From: CAYRWK01 sp964427965
Lineage (GTDB): Bacteria > Patescibacteriota > WWE3 > UBA101185 > UBA10185
Direction: 5' to 3'
DNA: 18,924 bases
Assembly (NCBI GenBank): GCA_964427965.1
Contig: CAYRWK010000012.1
Span: 1 to 18,924, forward strand
The translations under genes and the position numbers were made by a program. The notes under the pieces are model-generated. The model had not been told where the DNA came from. It did not search any database and was given only the letters and a program-made list of their open reading frames with translations. How positions within the stretch are numbered: position 1 is the stretch's first letter; every line of letters begins with the position of its first letter. Positions 12,998 to 18,924 of the stretch are shown here, in pieces.

Positions 12998-14562
12998 CCA
13001 ACTTCCCCCGCCACCGCCACCGCTAAATCCCCCACCGCTGTGTCCTCCCGAAAATCCACTGCTAAATCCCCCACCCGATCGTGTACTGGTTGGGGTAATT
13101 GCTCTTGATACCGAGGTGCTTAGCGAGCTGGTCATTGCGTTTAACACCATTAGGTTGGTAAAGGATTTATTTGTGTACCAGTCGTAGGTGGGAAGATCAT
13201 GTAACGATTCAAATCTTTTAGCCCAAGTCTTTGTTATGCCAAAGGCCACAGCGTAGGGTAATAGTTTTTCAAACAAAAACCAGTTTAATTCTTGAAACTT
13301 CAATTGTTCTGTTTGGGAGGTCATAAACTTGCGAAGGCCTAAGATATCTATTTTGATGCGTGCTCCTTTTAATGTTTTTCTGGGCATTGCGTGGGCCATG
13401 ATAAAGGCAACTATTCCCGTGACGACTGCAAAGGTAAACATTCCTGCAACCCCAATTAGTACCCAAACTGTTCTAATAGTGTCTGGGTTATGTGGGAAAA
13501 AGCCATTTGTGACTACAGCTTTGTATATATCATCTTTAACTTTAGCTAAATCTGCTTTATCGCTTTCAGAAAGGTTTTTTACACCAATTGAATCTCTGTT
13601 TTTAAACAAAATATCCAAAATCTTTTGTTCAAATGGTTGGAGTTTATTTGTGTCTTTTGATAGATGCAGATTCGATTTTTCAAGGACAATCTTTTCATCT
13701 GTTTCGTTTATTTTTAAATGGCCTCTAATAGCCAGGTCAACAATTGTTGCTGAGATATCTTTTGAGTCTACCTCTTCGTCCTCTATTGTTCCAACTTCTG
13801 CAGGAGTTAGTCTGCGTTTATCGTCTTTTGGAGGTTCAAACAACACAGGAATTGATGTGATACCTGTCTTCGGATCTCTTCCAAATAGAAAAAAGATTAT
13901 AATTATGACAAGAGGTGGAAAGACAAACCATGCAAAGTATAGAAAGCTTAACAAACTCTCAAGCCACTTTGGGGTTCCTACAGCAACTTTTGGAGTAATG
14001 GTTACATATCCTTTATCAAAAGATATTGCAATCGTCACATCTTGGCCAGAGTAGATTTTTGTTGAGCGTTGGAGGGTTATAGTGTTACCCTGTTGTTGCA
14101 AGGTGCAGTCTTGCTCGGCTGTGTCGTATCCGCCTGAATAACATGCCGTGAGTATGTTTGAAGTGGGAATGCTTGAAGGTAGGGCTATGGTTGCACTATA
14201 GTTTTCAATTGGCACCAACCACTCTTCACCGACTAGATTATGATATATTTCATCGTGGTCAGAAAAGCCCTCAACTCCTCCAGTAAACGTGTATTTAATA
14301 ACATATGTTTTTGCCCCAACAAAAGTTTTATTTGCGTCCCCAATTTTTATTTGATAATTGTCCCCGCTTTGATACTTTTCATAATTGTATGCTTTGCCTG
14401 ATTCGTCTGTAACACTTATCACTTTTATTGGAGTTTTAAAATCGTCACCCTGGTCATTTGTAAAAATGTTTCTAATGTCCCTATATATGCCGTGTTTATC
14501 CAAAGTACCTGAGTCATATTTTATTGTTTCGGTAACCACAAACTCCCCCGTTTGGTTTAAAA
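12995..14562 (-). CDS. DUF2207 family membrane protein, N-terminus lost in gap
   Basis: About 522 residues are visible; the start is lost in the N gap at 14563. The N-terminal part is a beta-rich extracytoplasmic domain typical of DUF2207 (starts near TGEFVVTETIKYDSGTLDKHG, with GIYRDI and EEWLVPIENYSATIALP). Then come a membrane segment (LLSFLYFAWFVFPPLVIIII), FGRDP, a cytoplasmic helical region with LTPAEVGTIED, a second membrane segment (WVLIGVAGMFTFAVVTGIVAF), and a glycine-rich tail ending GGGGGGSW, as in many members of this family. The function of the family is not established; it is a membrane protein with an outer domain. The first residues before the gap cannot be read; a frame that continues across the N run is an artefact. 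Confidence 0.8.
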
Positions 14563-14662
14563 NNNNNNNNNNNNNNNNNNNNNNNNNNNNNNNNNNNNNN
14601 NNNNNNNNNNNNNNNNNNNNNNNNNNNNNNNNNNNNNNNNNNNNNNNNNNNNNNNNNNNNNN
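14563..14662. other. Scaffold gap (100 N)
   Basis: Exactly 100 N, a conventional placeholder for unknown length. It removes the start of the DUF2207 gene and the end of the glycosyltransferase-like gene on its right. Confidence 0.95.
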
Positions 14663-15390
14663 TAGCCCAATACAAAAACTAAAATTCCGGGAATAATTAG
14701 CACACTTGCAAACCTGGTTAGCATCGCAAGACCAAATAAACAGCCTCCTGCAGAAATCAGCAGTAGTTGTTTTTTTGTGCTTAAAAACTTTTTGGTAACA
14801 AAAATTAATAATATCGAAGTTAGGAGCAAAATACTTTGCAAAAAGTCTAGATGTAAATCTCTCGACGTGATGTAAAACACCGGCTCCATCAAAATTATTA
14901 AATTCCAAAGCATAGCAACACTAAACCCAAACAGTTTATTTAAAAGGAGTGAACATAGCAAAACTAACCCCGCTCCTAGAACAATTAATGGTAATTTTGC
15001 CATAAGTAGTTCTTCCGCTAAGTATTTACAGGATGCGTCGTTATAACCGCAAGAAGTATATGCAGAGTCTACGGCTGTTAAGACCTTTTTGCCTATTCTG
15101 GTACTTGCTCCCGAAAGGGTCATAACTGTTACCCCGGGATGGTAAGAAATTTTACCGGCATATGCCAAGTCTTTACCGACCTCCGGGTGGCCTTTAAAAA
15201 CTGTTTCCAAAATCCATGGGTAGTAGTTTAGACGGTATAACCAACTAAAGTTATCTTCCCAGACAGGTGCTTGGCTAAGGTTATAAAAACGGGATATAAG
15301 GTAAATCACGCATAGTGTAACAAAAACAAGAGTGGTTTTTGTTTTGAGCAGTATTGGGATTTGTTTAATCCAAGTTGCAATTTTATTCAT
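14663..15390 (-). CDS. Polytopic glycosyltransferase-like protein (GT39/PMT-type), C-terminus lost in gap
   Basis: About 242 N-terminal residues are visible. A first membrane helix (about 19-34) is followed by an outer loop with acidic residues (PVWEDNFSWLYRL) and HPGVTVMTLSGAS, then several membrane helices (for example LLLNKLFGFSVAMLWNLIIL). This is the layout of dolichyl/undecaprenyl-phosphate sugar transferases of the GT-C fold, which transfer sugars from a lipid carrier on the outer face of the membrane. It resembles the protein at 17425-18811, which has PGVTLMWISGTS at the same place. ATG 15390 overlaps the stop of the upstream gene by 8 bases, indicating one operon. Acceptor and sugar are unknown. 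Confidence 0.65.
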
Positions 15391-15828
15391 TATTTTCTAT
15401 GGGCAGTTCACGAATAATATTAAGAGGTACCCCAAACCTTGATATCTTATGCACAATAGTACCTTTGGTTTCTAGTAGTTTATCGTTGTCGTAGTCGCAT
15501 AGTGTGTAGTTTGCCTTGGTAACAGAATCTACCACTTTAAGCATGCCGTGTGAGTAATACTGTGCCCCTTGGGACAGGTTGCATGTGTAGACTGTTGGTA
15601 GGTCTGTTGTTTTATTGTTTCTAACCCATTCAGTTGCTTCTTTGTAGGTTGCGCCCCAGTAGTCAAGCTCGAATTTATCCATAGCTTTGTTAGTTCCGCC
15701 AATTACTTCGTTAAAGTATATGTATTCGTATGGATGAAGTTTTGCCATTGTTACAATCTGGATTACAATCCCCAAACATACAAAGACAATGGATAAGAGT
15801 TTTATTCTTTTTGAAAAACTGCCCAGTA
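15383..15828 (-). CDS. C-terminal part of a GT-C glycosyltransferase-like protein
   Basis: About 148 residues are visible downstream of the gap: one membrane helix (LLSIVFVCLGIVIQIVTMAKL), then HPYEYIYFNEVIGGTNKAMDKFELDYWG and KEATEWV. The YxYFNxxxGG...DYWG segment followed by an alpha/beta outer domain is common at the C-terminus of PMT-type glycosyltransferases. It most likely belongs to the same gene as the fragment at 15929-16313, across the gap; frame cannot confirm this because the gap length is unknown. The end overlaps the next gene by 8 bases. Confidence 0.6.
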
Positions 15829-15928
15829 NNNNNNNNNNNNNNNNNNNNNNNNNNNNNNNNNNNNNNNNNNNNNNNNNNNNNNNNNNNNNNNNNNNNNNNN
15901 NNNNNNNNNNNNNNNNNNNNNNNNNNNN
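15829..15928. other. Scaffold gap (100 N)
   Basis: Exactly 100 N, unknown true length. It separates the N- and C-terminal pieces of what is probably one glycosyltransferase gene; for a family length near 500 residues several hundred bases would be missing. Confidence 0.95.
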
Positions 15929-16313
15929 GCGGTTTTTTGTAGATTGATAAAAATGTGTAATAAATGCCGGCAATTAATATTAATGAAAAAAGCATGTTTA
16001 ACAGGTGGTAAATTTCGTAATAACCTTTTGGGTTAAGAAGGGTTAGTAGAGCAGGATATAGTCTGTAGTATTGGCTAATTATTGGCATTTGACGGGTTTG
16101 CATAGAGGCCTGGCCTGAAAGTTGGTAGCTAATATTTTCAGGGGAAGTTGGTTTAGCTAAATACTCTATTAAAAGCTTCCCACTTTTGTAGGCGTTTTCC
16201 TCATCGGCGGTTGTTCCGTAGTGTTTGTATGTAAAAAAACAAAATCCTATGTATGTGATTAAAATTGCCAAAAGTATTAAGTGAGGAAAATATCTTTTTA
16301 TTGTGATGTTCAT
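15929..16313 (-). CDS. N-terminal part of a GT-C glycosyltransferase-like protein
   Basis: About 128 residues are visible: a membrane helix (LILLAILITYIGFCFF), an outer loop with the acidic pair TADEENAYKSGK (the usual place of the catalytic Asp/Glu in GT-C enzymes), and the next helix (LLNMLFSLILIAGIYYTFL). I chose ATG 16313 because TACAAT lies 9 bases upstream; an ATG further upstream would lie inside the divergent neighbour. It probably continues in the fragment at 15383-15828. Confidence 0.6.
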
Positions 16314-16329
16314 TGTATAATTATTGTAC
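16314..16329. promoter_or_regulatory. 16-bp divergent promoter between two glycosyltransferase genes
   Basis: Only 16 bases separate the two start codons. The plus strand has TATAAT (16316-16321), 8 bases before the ATG at 16330. The minus strand has TACAAT (16323-16328), 9 bases before the ATG at 16313. Both messages would be leaderless, and the two -10 boxes are next to each other, so polymerase probably cannot open both at once. Confidence 0.6.
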
Positions 16330-17324
16330 ATGGCAATTCTCAAAAATAAAACCTATGGGTTAGTATTTTCACTTATGTTATTTTTACTTCTATCCCCTTT
16401 TTCATCTTCAATTAGGTTTATGCAAAACGATGACTGGTATTACTATGAGCAGGTTAATAAATTTCTTATGGGTAACTTTACACTAAATTCTGCAATTGCT
16501 CCAACCTTTTATTTGCAGGGGTATCTTGGAGCTTTTTTTGCAAATCTATTTTCATTAACACAATTGCCTATTTTAACTTTAGTTGTTTCGATAATAACGT
16601 TCTATATTTTTTATCTTTTGCTTTTAGAACTTTCTGAATTTCTTTCCCGTAAACCTTTGATCGCCTTATTAATATCTTTGCTGTTTTTTGCGTGTCCTCT
16701 TTATGTGTATGGTATTTTTGGGTTTATGACAGAAAACTATTTTTTGTTATTTTTTGTACTTTCGATATACTTTTTTGTAAGATATGAAAAGCTACATCAG
16801 TCAAAGTCTCTTTTACTGTTTAATGCTTTTTCCATACTTGGGTTTTTTGTGAGACAAATTTCTTTTGTTACACTACTTGCTTCAAGTTTGTATTTTTTGT
16901 TAACAAAAAGGTATAAACAATTTGTTATACAGGCAGGTGTTTTTGCCTTTTTATATGGCTTTTATTTGCTTGTTTTTCCAAAAACTTTAGAAATGGGTTC
17001 TAAAAGTTTTCAATTTCAGCATTTACTAAAAATAGATTATGTGTTGGCTCTTGTAATTGGCACTTTAATTTATCTAACTGCGTACACACTTCCGTTGGTT
17101 GTGGCCCTTATTGTTTTATGGCTCAAATCATTTTCGATTTCAAAAATTGTATTGGTTGCAGTATTGACTGGCCTTTTATTTTTAGGCATGAGCGAAGTGT
17201 TTAAACCCTTAACTGTCTCATGGGGTGAGTTTCCATATTTTGAAAATACTGTTGAGAGGAGAGGCTTTTTACCAAGAGAAGTTCACGGAACAAAATATTA
17301 TTTTAAAGGTATGTTTGATTTGTA
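16330..17324 (+). CDS. Polytopic membrane glycosyltransferase-like protein, C-terminus lost in gap
   Basis: About 331 residues are visible, with roughly nine hydrophobic helices. After the first helix an outer loop carries RFMQNDDWYYYEQV, an acidic pair in the position typical of GT-C fold enzymes. A family cannot be assigned with certainty; the helix pattern and context (flanked by PMT-type genes) support a lipid-linked sugar transferase or related envelope polymer enzyme. ATG 16330 is chosen over the TTG at 16324, because TATAAT at 16316-16321 would place the transcript start near the ATG. It is the only plus-strand gene in this block and its end is lost at 17325. Confidence 0.55.
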
Positions 17325-17424
17325 NNNNNNNNNNNNNNNNNNNNNNNNNNNNNNNNNNNNNNNNNNNNNNNNNNNNNNNNNNNNNNNNNNNNNNNNNNNN
17401 NNNNNNNNNNNNNNNNNNNNNNNN
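17325..17424. other. Scaffold gap (100 N)
   Basis: Exactly 100 N, unknown true length. It lies between two convergent glycosyltransferase-like genes and removes both C-termini. Confidence 0.95.
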
Positions 17425-18811
17425 TCCAATCGTTAGGTTTTTGTTCTTCATGGCCGTATACGTTTCCCTTAAAAAATGGTTTTAAACCGTAAGCCTTGGT
17501 CATTGCAACTACGTTTAAATTTTTGGCATCCGGTTTTGAGTTTAAGTATTCACCAACTTTGTTATAAAGTGACCCGTATCTGTTGTTGCTTTCTCCCCCA
17601 CCGGCTTTTGTGGAAAGATTTGGAGTGTAGCTTAGCATTTCAATAAACATTAAAACTAATACAGTAAAAATTATTTTTAAGTAATACTTATTTAGCCAAG
17701 AACCTTTTACTAAAAACATAAAACCAACTGATGCGATAATTGCAGTAAATGGGAAGATTGGTAAGAGATACCTATCAATTTTTTGTGCGACTATAGACAT
17801 TTGCAATATGTAGAAAAAGACAAAGGAGGAATATAAAATTAGTTCTTTGTTTTTTGAAAATACACTTTTTGCAAAACCAATTACAAACATTATTAATACA
17901 AAAGTTGTGAATAGCTGCGGCATTAGAGTTGGATAAAACCAAAACGGTCTAATACTTGTGTTACCTGTTTGGGCAACGTGAAAAGATTCGCTAACTATGC
18001 TTGATAAAACCTTACCGGGCGTTACCCACATTGCCGGAAAAAAAGCAAAGTATGTTAAACAAATCGTTAAAAGCCAGATTACAAAAAAGAGTAGATATTT
18101 TTTAAGTGGTCTTTTGTTAAAGAGAAGGTCTATTAAAAAAGCAAAACCTGTAAAGAGTGTTAAAAAGATTGCCTGGTTTTTTGTTAGTAATGCTAGACCT
18201 GCAAAGAATGCAGAAAAGATTAGCAAACTTTTTTTGTTAAAGTGTCTTAAAAACAGTATTAGTAACAGGGCTGAGACTGTCATGAATATAGTTAACAAAC
18301 CATCCACATGAATAAATTGAATAATGCCAATGTAGTATGGTTGAAATGCTAGGAATAATGTGGCAACTACTGCTTTGGTTGGATCAAGGAGTTTGCAAAG
18401 AGTAATGTAGAAAAAGAGTAAAAAGATTAGATTTAGTAAAACCATTGGGGCTTTTGCAGCAAAGTTTAAGTTTGAGAAAGTATCGTAGGTATAAATCTCG
18501 GGTCTAAAACCATGAAGTTTTTGATACAGGGTTTGAGCTATGTCCAAGCTTGTTCCTGAAATCCACATTAGTGTTACTCCGGGCTTTGGGTCTTGGTATG
18601 TCTTTTTCCAATTAGCGTGTTTTACCGCACTTATAAAGTTTTGTGATCTTAGTGTCCAATGTTGCGCATCCACGTTAAATAGTGTTGAACCTAGTTTATA
18701 AAAACCAAAGAAGATGCTGGATAAAAATATTAATAAGAACAGAATGTGTTCAAATTTAGTAAATATTCTTAATCTAGGAGTTCTTTTTAATAAGCTTTGA
18801 ATTATTTGCAT
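17425..18811 (-). CDS. GT39/PMT-type glycosyltransferase, C-terminus lost in gap (about 462 aa visible)
   Basis: The protein starts with a basic stretch and a membrane helix (about 22-38), then an outer loop with FNVDAQHWTLRSQ, an acidic residue placed as in GT-C enzymes, and KPGVTLMWISGTS. About ten further helices follow, including QFIHVDGLLTIFMTVS, with His and Asp at the start of a helix as in PMT-type proteins. A soluble end (KAGGGESNNRYGSLYNKVGEYL) runs into the gap. It should transfer sugar from a polyprenyl-phosphate carrier on the outer membrane face. It is a paralogue of the protein at 14663-15390. ATG 18811 overlaps the end of the upstream gene by 10 bases. Confidence 0.75.
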
Positions 18812-18924
18812 GAATATATTTTCCAGTAAACTTTTGATCTAAAAACAACATCATGTTCAAAGATACAGTAGTTATATTTTTCGGGGATGTATTCTTTTCC
18901 TGCTACTACTAAATAATCCGGTGA
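18802..18924 (-). CDS. C-terminal end of a probable membrane glycosyltransferase (40 aa visible)
   Basis: The minus-strand frame is open from the window edge to a TAA at 18802-18804, ten bases inside the next gene. The visible residues (SPDYLVVAGKEYIPEKYNYC, then FRSKVYWKIYSCK) resemble the soluble C-terminal end of PMT-type glycosyltransferases, where PDYLVV-like strands are common. The overlap with the next gene suggests one operon of related genes. The call is tentative because so little is visible. Confidence 0.5.
   Translation of the reverse strand, partial: SPDYLVVAGKEYIPEKYNYCIFEHDVVFRSKVYWKIYSCK

Noticed and set aside
14663..14908. Extension of the DUF2207 frame beyond the gap
   Set aside because: Frame cannot be carried across an N run of unknown length, and this DNA encodes the glycosyltransferase-like protein in another frame.

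Overview
The window looks like a chromosomal scaffold from an ultra-small Candidate Phyla Radiation (Patescibacteria) bacterium. This rests on low-GC, tightly packed genes, on many genes with a TATAAT-like box about 6-9 bases before the start codon instead of a ribosome binding site (leaderless-type starts), on a run of related polytopic glycosyltransferases, a DUF2207 protein and a heptad-repeat protein, and on standard-code stops (TGA ends the Nudix gene). The exact phylum cannot be read from the sequence. Three runs of exactly 100 N (14563-14662, 15829-15928, 17325-17424) are scaffold gaps that cut several genes.

Positions 1 to about 4624 look like the right part of an integrated mobile element. 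A large serine recombinase (2819-4717, +) runs directly into the 3' end of a tRNA-Leu gene (4622-4704, -). Its cargo, on the minus strand, is an apparently undescribed RiPP (ribosomally made, post-translationally modified peptide) cassette. It consists of a 44-residue precursor peptide (2481-2615) with its own extended -10 promoter and strong Shine-Dalgarno site, then an intrinsic terminator, a radical SAM/SPASM maturase (1273-2388), a second hairpin, and a transglutaminase-like cysteine enzyme (671-1213). The precursor core is a nearly continuous array of aromatic-x-Asn/Asp triplets, the pattern used by cyclophane-forming (triceptide-type) radical SAM enzymes. The precursor and maturase are clearly richer in GC than the rest of the window, which suggests recent transfer. 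An 87-residue protein of unknown function and a three-unit, 47-base-period repeat fill the left end.

Positions 4705-12985 hold chromosomal genes. A D-Ala-D-Ala ligase-like ATP-grasp enzyme converges on a minus-strand group: a heptad-repeat (phenylalanine zipper) protein, an ABC exporter, two related peptidoglycan hydrolase-like proteins and a GNAT acetyltransferase. Together they suggest cell-wall and envelope work. Next comes a tRNA-Pro/Nudix/GNAT/anchored-protein unit in which the Nudix start codon lies 8 bases after the tRNA CCA, followed by a membrane-anchored protein of unknown function.

Positions 12995-18924 encode envelope proteins: a DUF2207 membrane protein and at least four, probably five, polytopic glycosyltransferase-like proteins, several overlapping by 8-10 bases. 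Two of them diverge from start codons only 16 bases apart, with side-by-side -10 boxes pointing in opposite directions.
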